From positions 1-58,070 of the forward strand of contig JAPOOK010000014.1 of assembly GCA_026713485.1 (NCBI GenBank): DNA of 58,070 nucleotides. The letters are read 5' to 3'. Below, one piece after another: positions 45,433-53,891 of the stretch. The notes below the pieces were generated by a model, which was not told the DNA's origin, did not search any database, and saw only the letters and a program-made list of their open reading frames with translations. This DNA is from Chloroflexota bacterium. GTDB lineage: Bacteria > Chloroflexota > Dehalococcoidia > UBA6926. The translations under genes and the position numbers were made by a program. Position 1 is the stretch's first letter, and the number at the start of each line of letters is the position of its first letter.

Positions 45433-45663
45433 ATGACAACGAATGGCATAAGCGAAAGCCTGCGCGCCGCAATCCTCGCGGCCATCGAAGCGTATGAGCA
45501 GGACGAAATGCCCATCCGCAACCTCGCGTCCTCTTCCACCGACGCGTGGCGTGTCCGTGGCCGCCGCATGATCATGAACATGCGCTACGCCACAGGGCGC
45601 ACGCTGCCCGCCCTGCCATCCCGCCGGCGGGGGGCATCCCAAATCTCGGGGAGAACATCCTGA
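45433..45663 (+). CDS. small protein between carboxyltransferase subunits, possible epsilon/delta-like subunit
   Basis: A 76-residue protein with a helix SESLRAAILAAIEAYEQDE followed by a basic segment DAWRVRGRRMIMNMR. The AI..AI.AY...E and W+..GR..M pattern resembles C-terminal tails of small subunits of sodium-pumping decarboxylases and carboxylase epsilon subunits. The tail after residue 55 is basic and serine-rich. AAGGAAC lies upstream. It ends in the ATGA overlap with the next gene, so it is clearly in the operon. The family call is tentative. Confidence 0.55.
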   Translation: MTTNGISESLRAAILAAIEAYEQDEMPIRNLASSSTDAWRVRGRRMIMNMRYATGRTLPALPSRRRGASQISGRTS

Positions 45664-47570
45664 TGACAACAAACGGCGCAAGTCCCTTCGCGGCAGACGC
45701 CGCGCCCGTCCGCATCGCGGACATCACACTCCGCGACGGCCACCAGTCCATCCTCGCCACGCGCATGAGGACGCCGGACATCCTTGAAATCATTCGCATG
45801 TTGGATGACGTCGGCTTCCATGCCTTTGAGGTGTGGGGCGGCGCAACCTTTGACGTCATGACGCGGTTCCTCAATGAGGACCCGTGGGAACGCGTTAGGC
45901 TCCTAAAGTCCGTCGCACCAAAGACACCATTCATGATGCTCCTGCGCGGCCAGAATCTGGTGGGCTACCGCAACTACCCTGATGATGTCGTCCACGCATT
46001 CGTCCGCGAGGCTGCGGAAGTCGGCATCGATATCTTTCGCGTCTTTGACGCCCTCAATGACACCCGTAACTTTGAAACCGCCTTTGAGGCAATCGCCGAC
46101 AGCGGCAAGCACATCCAGGGAACCGTCTGCTATTCCGTTACTGATCGACACATGGGCGGCCCCGTCTTTACCCGCGACTACTTCGTCGATAAGGCAAAAG
46201 AGATCGAGAAGATGGGCGCCCACTCCCTTTGCGTCAAGGACATGGCCGCCCTGCTTGCCCCCTACGACGCCTATGACCTGATCAGCGCCCTCAAGGATGC
46301 CGTCTCCATCCCCATCCACCTGCACACCCACTACACATCCGGCCTTGGCCAGATGACGCAGCTCAAGGCCATCGAGGCCGGTGTTGACATCGTTGATACC
46401 GATCTCTCTCCCCTTGCCCTACGCACGGCCCACCCCGCCACCGAGCCGTTGGTCGTTGCGCTCGAAGGCACGCCGCGCGACCCGGGCATCGACCTCGACC
46501 GCCTCATTGAGGCAAGTGACCGCCTAGAGCAGATCCTGCAAGAGAAATACATGCACCTGCTCGAAACCAAGAAGTTCTCAATCATCGACACCAGCGTCCT
46601 TACGCATCAGGTGCCCGGCGGCATGACCTCCAATCTCATGTCCCAGCTCGCCGAGGCCGATGCCCTCGACCGCCTGCCGGAGGTTCTGGAAGAGCTGCCG
46701 CGGACCCGCAAGGATCTCGGCTACCCGCCGTTGGTGACTCCTACAAGCCAGATAGTGGGTATCCAGGCGGTCCAGAACGTTTTGTTTGGCCGCTATGAAC
46801 TGGTCAGCCAGCAGATCAAGGATTACGCCTTCGGCCTCTACGGCCAGCCGCCGCTCCCAATGGACAAGGACGTCCAGAAGACTGCCCTCAAGGGCTACGA
46901 GCGCGGCACCCGCCCGACAAAGAAACGCCCCGCCGATATCCTCGACCCCGAAATGGACGCCGCCCGTGAGGCCACAAAGGACGTGGCCAGGAACGATGGC
47001 GATGTCCTCATCTATGCTCTCTACCCCGTCACTGGTCTCCGATTCCTCCGTTGGAAGTACGGTCTTGAGGAGCCGCCGCCGGAGGTTGGCCCGGACTACA
47101 GGCCTCCGGCAGCCGACGCGCCCGCAACCGGTACGCCGCCGGCCGACCTCAGCGCTGCCGCCCGCACGTTCAACGTGCATGTCGGCACGGAGCGATTCCA
47201 GGTCATCGTCGATCCGGCTGACGGCCAGTCAAGCGGCCGTGTCAGGCCAATGGCCCCACGCGCAGGAGGCGGTCGAACCCCTCAGCCCCCGCCACCAGCC
47301 CCTGACACTCCTGCACCATCCACACAGAACGCCCCGGAGGGCGGCGCGCTCCTCACATCGCCAATGCCCGGTCTCGTCATCCGTTACGAGGTTGAGGTCG
47401 GACAAGCCGTCAAGGCTGGCGATACCGTCATCGTTATCGAGGCGATGAAGATGCAGAACATGCTCCCGTCACCCGTCGATGGCGTCATCGTTGAACTCCC
47501 CCGCGCCGCCGGTGACCGCGTCGCTCGTGGCGATATCCTTGCTGTCATCGGCCCGCCGCAGGACTCATAA
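45663..47570 (+). CDS. pyruvate/oxaloacetate carboxyltransferase (5S-like) with C-terminal biotin domain
   Basis: A 635-residue protein. The HMGL-like TIM barrel begins ADITLRDGHQSILATRMRT and has metal ligands near CVKDMAALLAPYDAYDL and HLHTHYTSG. The PYC/OADA conserved region follows. A Pro/Ala-rich linker (about 545-560) leads to a biotinyl domain with K596 in VIEAMKMQN. This matches 5S plus 1.3S transcarboxylase subunits or the alpha chain of oxaloacetate decarboxylase. ATG 45663 overlaps the preceding stop (ATGA); the longer frame was rejected. No biotin carboxylase domain is attached. Confidence 0.92.
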   Translation: MTTNGASPFAADAAPVRIADITLRDGHQSILATRMRTPDILEIIRMLDDVGFHAFEVWGGATFDVMTRFLNEDPWERVRLLKSVAPKTPFMMLLRGQNLVGYRNYPDDVVHAFVREAAEVGIDIFRVFDALNDTRNFETAFEAIADSGKHIQGTVCYSVTDRHMGGPVFTRDYFVDKAKEIEKMGAHSLCVKDMAALLAPYDAYDLISALKDAVSIPIHLHTHYTSGLGQMTQLKAIEAGVDIVDTDLSPLALRTAHPATEPLVVALEGTPRDPGIDLDRLIEASDRLEQILQEKYMHLLETKKFSIIDTSVLTHQVPGGMTSNLMSQLAEADALDRLPEVLEELPRTRKDLGYPPLVTPTSQIVGIQAVQNVLFGRYELVSQQIKDYAFGLYGQPPLPMDKDVQKTALKGYERGTRPTKKRPADILDPEMDAAREATKDVARNDGDVLIYALYPVTGLRFLRWKYGLEEPPPEVGPDYRPPAADAPATGTPPADLSAAARTFNVHVGTERFQVIVDPADGQSSGRVRPMAPRAGGGRTPQPPPPAPDTPAPSTQNAPEGGALLTSPMPGLVIRYEVEVGQAVKAGDTVIVIEAMKMQNMLPSPVDGVIVELPRAAGDRVARGDILAVIGPPQDS

Positions 47571-47635
47571 GGCGCAAGACCCAAGATGGCCTATGCTGTC
47601 CCACGATCCATCGTCTATTGGTCAATGGCCGGACA

Positions 47636-48160
47636 ATGAGAGTTGGGAGGCTTCTGTGGGCAGTTCCAGCGACAGTGCTGCTCATGATACTCATTGCAGC
47701 GTGTGGAGACGCACAACCTGTCGAAACAGCGACGCCGGTAGTCGATACTGTGGCTGAAAGAGATGCTTGGCTCATGCGCTCTAATGGATTTGTCGCATTT
47801 GGGCTGGACGACGTTGAAAACGTTTGGATGATGGACGTGCATTGCCTGACGTCGGGAATTGCAGTCGCGATGGAAAGGGTTGGCGGGATTTACACGGAAG
47901 GTGCAGAGGGCCATTCCGTGCCGGTTACCGCAGCAGCGGACGGCCGCACGCGAGAAGAGACATGGCTATATGTCCCGCGGGAGGATCAATTCCGGTTCCA
48001 GGACTATTTGCTTGCCAGCAATCCCGGTATTGTAGTGGGCCAGTTATCCGACAGTGAAACGGTGAAATACAGTATCCCGACCGACGCCAACCCCTATATT
48101 GTCAATTTTGAAACCGCCGGGTTGGTCGAGCATGTTCCTGATCCCGATGAGTTCTGTTGA
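47636..48160 (+). CDS. putative lipoprotein, unknown function
   Basis: A 174-residue protein from ATG 47636. The signal LLWAVPATVLLMILIAAC ends in a lipobox with Cys 23, followed by a Thr/Pro/Val linker. The mature part has two cysteines (DVHCL and the last residue C174). I do not recognise a family. Codon choice is less biased than in neighbours. It lies between the carboxyltransferase operon and the dehydrogenase genes. Confidence 0.6.
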   Translation: MRVGRLLWAVPATVLLMILIAACGDAQPVETATPVVDTVAERDAWLMRSNGFVAFGLDDVENVWMMDVHCLTSGIAVAMERVGGIYTEGAEGHSVPVTAAADGRTREETWLYVPREDQFRFQDYLLASNPGIVVGQLSDSETVKYSIPTDANPYIVNFETAGLVEHVPDPDEFC

Positions 48161-48205
48161 CAGGTGAAGAGATGTTGAAGCAGTGGAAGAGAGGGAGAAA
48201 CTCAG

Positions 48206-49300
48206 ATGGCGTATGACGTCACATTCATTCCGGGCGATGGAATTGGGCCTGAAGTCTCAGGCGCGATGCGCCGCGTTATCGAAGCGACGGGCATCGAATT
48301 CAATTGGGACGTTCAGGAAGCCGGTGAGGCTGTCCTTGAACGCGAAGGGGAGTTAATCCCTGACCGAGTCCTGGACTCTATTCGCAAGAATGGAGTCGGC
48401 ATCAAGGGCCCGCTCACAACTCCTGTTGGCACCGGCTTCCGTAGCGCCAACGTGGCACTCCGCAAGGCACTGGATCTCTATGCCAATCTGCGTCCCTCCA
48501 AGAGCTACCCGGGCGTTCGGTCGAGGTACACCAACGTCGATATCGTTGTCGTTCGGGAAAACACTGAAGACCTCTACGCGGGTGTTGAATTCGAAAAGGA
48601 CGCTGAAGGCACGGCGGAAGTCATAGACTTCCTTCGCAATGCCTCCGGCCAGCCCATCCGCGACGACTCCGCCATCTCAATCAAGCCCATCTCCGTGACG
48701 GGCAGTGAGCGCATCGTTAGGTTCGCTTTCGAGTACGCAAAGGCCAACAACCGCAAACTCGTCACCGCCGTCCACAAGGCCAACATCATGAAGTTCTCAG
48801 ACGGCCTCTTCCTTGAGGTCGCCCAGAACGTCGCCAAGGACTACCCGGATATTGAGTTCAACGACCGCATCGTCGATAACCTCAGCATGCAGATGGTCTC
48901 GCGCCCGGAGGAGTACGACGTTCTCGTATTGCCGAACCTCTACGGAGACATCATTTCAGACCTCTGCGCCGGTCTCGTCGGCGGCCTCGGCCTCGCACCC
49001 GGCGGTAACATCGGTGAGAACGGCGCTGTGTTTGAGCCTGTCCACGGCTCCGCCCCGCGCTACACCGGCCAGAACCGCGTGAATCCAACGGCAACAATCC
49101 TGACCGGCGCGCTCATGCTTCGACATCTTGGTGAACAGGAAGCCGCCGAGCGCGTCGAAGGCGCAGTCGCCGAAGTCATACGCGAAGGCAAAGACGTTAC
49201 ATACGACTTCAAGCCGGACCGAAACGACCCCACCGCCGTCGGCACGCAGGAAATGGCAGACGCCATCATCGCCAAGATGCAATCTGGCAAGCGTTCCTAA
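48206..49300 (+). CDS. icd: NAD-type isocitrate dehydrogenase (isocitrate/isopropylmalate family)
   Basis: A 364-residue beta-decarboxylating dehydrogenase. [12 protein letters not shown] opens it; [13 protein letters not shown] and [16 protein letters not shown] match isocitrate-specific phosphate-loop and substrate residues. [17 protein letters not shown] and [12 protein letters not shown] are family signatures. Context next to malate dehydrogenase favours isocitrate over isopropylmalate or homoisocitrate, though substrate is inferred. GAGAGGGAG lies upstream. Confidence 0.88.
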   Translation: MAYDVTFIPGDGIGPEVSGAMRRVIEATGIEFNWDVQEAGEAVLEREGELIPDRVLDSIRKNGVGIKGPLTTPVGTGFRSANVALRKALDLYANLRPSKSYPGVRSRYTNVDIVVVRENTEDLYAGVEFEKDAEGTAEVIDFLRNASGQPIRDDSAISIKPISVTGSERIVRFAFEYAKANNRKLVTAVHKANIMKFSDGLFLEVAQNVAKDYPDIEFNDRIVDNLSMQMVSRPEEYDVLVLPNLYGDIISDLCAGLVGGLGLAPGGNIGENGAVFEPVHGSAPRYTGQNRVNPTATILTGALMLRHLGEQEAAERVEGAVAEVIREGKDVTYDFKPDRNDPTAVGTQEMADAIIAKMQSGKRS

Positions 49301-49353
49301 ATCACGTACGCAAGCAAACTGAACCCCAAAATGTAACGAAGGAAAGGATAATC

Positions 49354-50286
49354 ATGCGCAAGAAGGTAACCGTAGTTGGTGGTGGAAATGTCGGCGCGAC
49401 GGCGGCACAGCGAATCGCCGAACGCGACTACGCTGATGTCGTGCTTGTCGATGTCGTTGAGGGTATGCCACAGGGCAAGGCCCTCGATCTCGCGCAGAGC
49501 GGCCCGGTTCTCGGATACGACTCCGCCGTCACCGGCGCGAACTCCTATGAGACGACCGCAAACTCCGATATCGTCGTCATCACCGCCGGCATCGCCCGCC
49601 GACCCGGCATGACCCGCGACGATCTCCTCCGCACCAACATGGGAATCATGGACAGCGTCGTCAGCGAGGTAGTTGCAAATTCCCCGGATTCAATTCTCCT
49701 CATCGTCTCCAACCCTCTCGACGCGATGGTCTACCACGCCCACAAACTATCCGGCTTCCCGAAGGAGCGCGTCGTTGGAATGGCAGGTGTCCTCGACACC
49801 GCCCGAATGCGAACCTTCATTGCGCAAGAATTGAACGTGTCCGTTGAGGACGTGAATGCCTATGTACTTGGCGGCCACGGCGATACCATGGTTCCCCTCG
49901 TCCGCTACACCACCGTCGGCGGCATTCCGCTTGAGAACTGGCTGCCCAAGGATCGAGTCGAGGCCATCGTGCAACGGACGCGCGACGGCGGCGGCGAAAT
50001 AGTAAGTCTTCTCAAGACTGGTTCTGCGTTCTACGCCCCTTCTGCGGCTGTCCTCCAGATGGTTGATTCGATTCTGCTGGACAAGCGCCGCATCGTTCCC
50101 GCCGCCGCCTATCTCGACGGCGAATACGGCGTCAGCGGCGTCTTCATCGGCGTTCCGGTCATCCTTGGCGAGAACGGCGTGGAGAAGGTGATAGAACTCG
50201 AACTCACCGACGAAGAGCAGGCCGGTTTCCAGAAATCCCTCGAAGCCGTCAACGAACTCGTGGAGGCAATGGCCAACCTGGGCTAG
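49354..50286 (+). CDS. mdh: malate dehydrogenase
   Basis: A 310-residue LDH-like NAD malate dehydrogenase. The Rossmann loop is [32 protein letters not shown] has the substrate-binding Arg pair, and the catalytic His is in [12 protein letters not shown]. The specificity Arg lies at RRPGM. GAAAGGA precedes the ATG. It closes a TCA pair with the isocitrate dehydrogenase gene 53 nt upstream. The stop overlaps the convergent methyltransferase stop in CTAG. Confidence 0.96.
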   Translation: MRKKVTVVGGGNVGATAAQRIAERDYADVVLVDVVEGMPQGKALDLAQSGPVLGYDSAVTGANSYETTANSDIVVITAGIARRPGMTRDDLLRTNMGIMDSVVSEVVANSPDSILLIVSNPLDAMVYHAHKLSGFPKERVVGMAGVLDTARMRTFIAQELNVSVEDVNAYVLGGHGDTMVPLVRYTTVGGIPLENWLPKDRVEAIVQRTRDGGGEIVSLLKTGSAFYAPSAAVLQMVDSILLDKRRIVPAAAYLDGEYGVSGVFIGVPVILGENGVEKVIELELTDEEQAGFQKSLEAVNELVEAMANLG

Positions 50287-50978
50287 TCGTCGTCCCTGAC
50301 TCGCGCGTACGGCTCCCGCTCATACACCCGCGCCTCCCATAGCCCCGCCGGGCGCTGCATGACCTTGCGCAGCCCTGCATCGTGCAGTGTCTCGTCGATG
50401 ACCGTTGGTGAATGGTCATAGACGCGGAACTTCTTTCGCGTCATGGCCAGCATGAGATTGATGACACGGATGCCGGTCCGCATCCAGATGGTCCGGCGCG
50501 GCATCGTCAGCGCCAGGTACTCGCGAGAATGAGCGCCGGAGGCCGCCAGCAACTGCTGGACAGAGGGGTAGCATCAAATGGCGCGGTCGAGCGTCACGAT
50601 ATCCGCTTCAGGGATTGTAGCAGCAAGGTCAACGAAATCACCCTGCCGCTCCTCCACCCTTTCCGTTAGCCCCATCTCCTCTGCCAGCTCCAGCGCCCCG
50701 GCAATGTTGGTTGGCGAGGCATCCACGCCCGTCGCGCGCTCCGCACCCGCAAGAAGCAGTTCCAGGTGCAGCGCGCCGATCCCACTGCCGATATCCAACA
50801 CCGACTTCCCTTCCAGTCCGCGCGCTTGCAGGAACTCAATCAATGTCAACGCGCGTTGCCCAAGCCCGTTCTTCCGATACCCGGCCAATTGCCCTGACGA
50901 ATAGCCCTTGTCGAACTGCTCGCTGAGGTTGTTCACCCTTACGAGCTCGCCTCCATCATCACCGTCTTTCCTGCTCAT
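50283..50978 (-). CDS. SAM-dependent methyltransferase with an in-frame TGA (candidate selenoprotein or nonsense mutant)
   Basis: ATG 50978 opens a 231-codon frame interrupted only by TGA at 50574-50576. The N-half has the SAM-binding motif [20 protein letters not shown] and the acidic end [10 protein letters not shown]. It ends [10 protein letters not shown], then TGA, then [13 protein letters not shown]. Related methyltransferases (protoporphyrin methyltransferase-like) read LDRV(V/I)CCYPD here from memory, so the TGA sits at a cysteine. Downstream, [19 protein letters not shown] and a terminal VYERE match the family end. A hairpin follows the TGA (see 50546-50559). Without recoding the product would be cut after about 134 residues. 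Confidence 0.7.
50546..50559 (-). promoter_or_regulatory. hairpin 14 nt after the methyltransferase TGA, candidate SECIS element
   Basis: On the minus strand CCAGC AGTT GCTGG forms a 5-bp stem with a 4-nt loop (6 bp with a 2-nt loop). The loop begins 20 nt after the TGA and has G in the second position, as bacterial SECIS elements usually do. The stem could also arise by chance in GC-rich coding DNA. Confidence 0.35.
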
Positions 50979-51092
50979 AAGCCTCAGTGTAGGTGCAATC
51001 GACCCGTTCCGTTTTCCCTCCGCCCCGCAACTGGCTATTCTGGACCTGAGAGATACACCCCCCATGCGGGTCCACTGGTAGGAGACTGAAAC

Positions 51093-51980
51093 ATGCCTGA
51101 CGCGCTCATAGCTGAACTGGACGCCTTCGAGGGACACGCCTACGCCGTTTCATTTTCGCCGGACGGCAAGCGATTGCTCGTCGGCGGATTTGGAGGCCTT
51201 ATCCGTGTGTACGACACAACCTCATGGCAAGAAGTTGCCCAATTCGTTCACCACGACAAGAGCACCAATCACATAGAATTCGCGCCCGACAATGACACCT
51301 TCGCCGTGTCCTCATCCGACCGCACCATCAGCGTCTGGAAGTCCGACGACACTGAGCCCTCCGCAATTCTCAAGGGCCACCGCAACACGGTTATGGGCCT
51401 GTCGTGGTCGCCGGACGGCAGCTGTCTCGCCTCCGCCGCCACCGACACCACGATCCGCATCTGGGACCCGGCCAACCCGGACACCAAGCCCACCTCGCTA
51501 AAGGCCCCCTATCGCATCGGTGCTCAGGTTGAGTACATGCCGGACGGCGAGACGTTGATCACGGCAGGAGGCGGCGACGAGGCCCTGGTGTGGTCACTGG
51601 AATCCGGTGAGGTCATCGCTCAGATGCCCGGCCACGACAAATCCGCTCGAGCCATGCAGCTCACGGCGGACGCCTCTAGGGTGATGACGCAGGACTTCGG
51701 TGGCGCGATTCACATGTGGTCGACATCCGACTGGTCCCTGATCGAGTCCCATGACATTGGCTCGAAGGCCCCACGCTCCGTGACGCTATCTCCGGACGGC
51801 ACGCGCCTGGCAGTCATGGAAGAGAAGCGGGTTCGCGTACTCGCCCTGCCCTCGCTGGAATCCGTAGCCGAATACCCGCTATCCATCAAGGGTGTGCACT
51901 TGGCATCGTTCAACCCGGGCGGCAACCTACTCGCAGTCACAGCAGCAGACGGCAAAGCCCGAGTCTGGAATCTAGCCTGA
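51093..51980 (+). CDS. WD40 repeat protein
   Basis: A 295-residue protein, almost wholly about seven WD40 blades. Examples are GHAYAVSFSPDGKRLLVGGF with IRVYD, GHRNTVMGLSWSPDG with IRIWDP, and SFNPGGNLLAVTAADGKARVW at the end. There is no signal peptide or enzymatic domain, so it is likely a cytoplasmic scaffold. It is divergent from the methyltransferase gene; its open frame starts near that gene's 5' region. Partners are unknown. Confidence 0.88.
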   Translation: MPDALIAELDAFEGHAYAVSFSPDGKRLLVGGFGGLIRVYDTTSWQEVAQFVHHDKSTNHIEFAPDNDTFAVSSSDRTISVWKSDDTEPSAILKGHRNTVMGLSWSPDGSCLASAATDTTIRIWDPANPDTKPTSLKAPYRIGAQVEYMPDGETLITAGGGDEALVWSLESGEVIAQMPGHDKSARAMQLTADASRVMTQDFGGAIHMWSTSDWSLIESHDIGSKAPRSVTLSPDGTRLAVMEEKRVRVLALPSLESVAEYPLSIKGVHLASFNPGGNLLAVTAADGKARVWNLA

Positions 51981-51985
51981 TTTTC

Positions 51986-52005
51986 CCCTCTCCTGAGGGA
52001 GAGGG
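51986..52005. repeat. dispersed palindromic repeat C, copy 2 (likely terminator)
   Basis: CCCTCTCC (51986-51993) and GGAGAGGG (51998-52005) form an 8-bp stem with a TGAG loop, 5 nt after the WD40 stop. It is related to the hairpin at 20517. TTTT precedes it on the plus strand, giving AAAA as the trailing run on the minus side. Confidence 0.65.
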
Positions 52006-52020
52006 CGTACCCAACCCGCC

Positions 52021-52040
52021 ATTCCCGCGCAGGCGGGAAC
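52021..52040. repeat. dispersed palindromic repeat B, copy 2
   Basis: ATTCCCGC (52021-52028) pairs with GCGGGAAC (52033-52040; one end mismatch) around GCAG. It is related to 22773-22792. Two different repeat types lie side by side in this 69-nt convergent spacer. Confidence 0.75.
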
Positions 52041-52049
52041 CCATCGGGT

Positions 52050-52943
52050 TTACTTCCGCGGCATCCCTGACAACTCGATGAACGGTTCCGTCGAGACGAT
52101 GTGCCGCTGCAGGCCCATATCCCGCACGCTGAATCCGAGCGCCGTCCCAATCATCTGAGGCAGGTGCAGCACCGGCATATTGATGGGCTTGCCTGCGCTC
52201 TTGGCGGCCTTCGGCTGGAACTCGTCCAGGTTCAGGTGGCACAACGGGCAAGGAGTCACCAGCGCATGCGCGCCCAGCTCCTTCGCCTCAAGCGTGTGAT
52301 TGCTCACCATCTTCAGACCGTTGTCCTCGTTGATGGTCATGATCGGGAATCCGCAGCATCGCAGCTTGCCCTCGTAATCGATAGGCTCTCCGCCAAGCGC
52401 CTCGATGATGTACTCCAGGTACTGATCACGATGCGCGTGCTCCTCGTTCATCCCGAGCACATAGCGAGGCCGCAGAATATAGCACCCATAGAATGGCGCA
52501 ATCTTGAGACCGTTCAGTGGCCGCACAACCATGTCCTTGAGATTGTCCAGCCCGAGCTCCTCGACGACTGCCCACATCATGTGCGTCACGCGGACTGTGC
52601 CCTTGTACTCGAGGCCCTCCTCGGCGAGGTTCTCGTTGATTTTCGCCAGGTAGTCCGGCTTTTCGCGCAGCTTGTAGTTCACGCCGCTCATCACGCCCTG
52701 GCATGTTGAACAGATCGTCAGCAGCGTATCCAGCCCCATCTGCTCTGCAAGCGCGAAGTTGCGCGCGTTGAGCGTATCGACAAGTTCCTCATTCCGCTCG
52801 CCCAGCACACCCGCGCCTGTGCAGCTTGCCTGCTCAAGCTCGATAAGCTCCATGCCGATCTTCTCGGCAACCGCCGTCGCGGCAGGATACAATTCGGGCG
52901 TGCCTGCCTTGGACACGCAACCGGGCCAAAAGGCGTAGCGCAT
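52050..52943 (-). CDS. CCG-domain subunit of succinate dehydrogenase (SdhE/HdrB-like)
   Basis: A 297-residue protein of two cysteine-rich CCG domains, like heterodisulfide reductase subunit B and the E subunit of non-classical succinate:quinone reductases. Motifs are YAFWPGCVSKAG, ICSTCQGVM, FYGCY, LRCCGFPIM and TPCPLCHLN. There is no obvious transmembrane helix. It follows sdhB on the same strand with 6 nt spacing. It would replace the classical membrane subunits SdhC/SdhD, giving a type-E complex. Confidence 0.88.
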   Translation of the reverse strand: MRYAFWPGCVSKAGTPELYPAATAVAEKIGMELIELEQASCTGAGVLGERNEELVDTLNARNFALAEQMGLDTLLTICSTCQGVMSGVNYKLREKPDYLAKINENLAEEGLEYKGTVRVTHMMWAVVEELGLDNLKDMVVRPLNGLKIAPFYGCYILRPRYVLGMNEEHAHRDQYLEYIIEALGGEPIDYEGKLRCCGFPIMTINEDNGLKMVSNHTLEAKELGAHALVTPCPLCHLNLDEFQPKAAKSAGKPINMPVLHLPQMIGTALGFSVRDMGLQRHIVSTEPFIELSGMPRK

Positions 52944-52949
52944 CGTACT

Positions 52950-53891
52950 CTATACCCCCAACTTGTCAAATAGGCGGCCGATATTCTTCGCCGTCGCAAT
53001 CTTCTTGTGCATCAGCGGTGGCAGCCGACGCTTGAGCAGCCGCCTGATGCCCATCGGCGCAAGCTCGATTCCTGCACGGAAAAGGCCGAAAGTCTTCATC
53101 GCGAGGCCAAGCTCATTGAGGCGGCCGCTGTGCTTCACACTCGATGCGAACGCGTCAACATGTCGCGCCCCTCGGGTGTTTGTCAGCCCGGCATCCATCG
53201 CCATTGCCCGCACATCCATGATCCGCTCCATCGGTGCAACATCCTTCGGGCAGGCCGACACGCACATGAAGCACCGCGTGCAGTCCCACACGCCGTTCGG
53301 CTCCGTGTACAACTGAAGCCGCCCTTGCTTGTGGCCGTCACGTGGATCCCCGGCAAAGCGGAAGGCTTTGGCCAATGCGGCAGGCCCCAGGAAGCCCTTG
53401 TCCACCTCAAGCACAGTGCAGTCGGAGACGCACGCGCCGCACATGATGCAATTCATGGCGACCGCGAGTTCCATCATGGAGTCGTTAGAGACGAGGTATT
53501 CCTTATCCGGCACCGGTCCCTCGGGCTGCAGGTACGGCTGCACCGCATTCACCTTGTCCCAGAACATGTCCATGTTCACGACAAGGTCCTTGATGACCGG
53601 CTGATTGCCCATCGGCTCGACGGAGATAACGTCGCCCTCAAGCTCCTTGAGCTGGGAGACCATCGTTTTGCAGGCGAGGCGCGACTTGCCGTTTATCTTC
53701 ATGGCGCAGGAGCCGCAGATGGCGCTCCGGCACGAGCAGCGCATGGACAGCGAGCCGTCCTGCTCGTCACGAATCGACAGCAACCCGTCGAGAACCGCGC
53801 CGTACTCCGGCAGGTCTACCTGGTATTCCTCGAAATGTGCCGACTCGTCCGTCTCTGGATCGTACCGCTTGACCTTCAGAGTTACATCCAT
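52950..53891 (-). CDS. sdhB: succinate dehydrogenase iron-sulfur subunit
   Basis: A 313-residue subunit. ATG 53891 overlaps the sdhA stop by 1 nt. The [2Fe-2S] domain has CSCRSAICGSCAM with a further Cys after KSRLA. The 4Fe and 3Fe motifs are CIMCGACVSDC and CTRCFMCVSACPKDV. The C-terminal 70 residues are a basic extension longer than in E. coli (238 residues), perhaps for contact with the CCG subunit. Confidence 0.95.
   Translation of the reverse strand: MDVTLKVKRYDPETDESAHFEEYQVDLPEYGAVLDGLLSIRDEQDGSLSMRCSCRSAICGSCAMKINGKSRLACKTMVSQLKELEGDVISVEPMGNQPVIKDLVVNMDMFWDKVNAVQPYLQPEGPVPDKEYLVSNDSMMELAVAMNCIMCGACVSDCTVLEVDKGFLGPAALAKAFRFAGDPRDGHKQGRLQLYTEPNGVWDCTRCFMCVSACPKDVAPMERIMDVRAMAMDAGLTNTRGARHVDAFASSVKHSGRLNELGLAMKTFGLFRAGIELAPMGIRRLLKRRLPPLMHKKIATAKNIGRLFDKLGV

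Noticed and set aside
50574-51137. Methyltransferase as a 187-residue complete gene
   Set aside because: The N-terminal 53 residues overlap the divergent WD40 gene start, and the frame continues into a homologous C-terminal half after the TGA.
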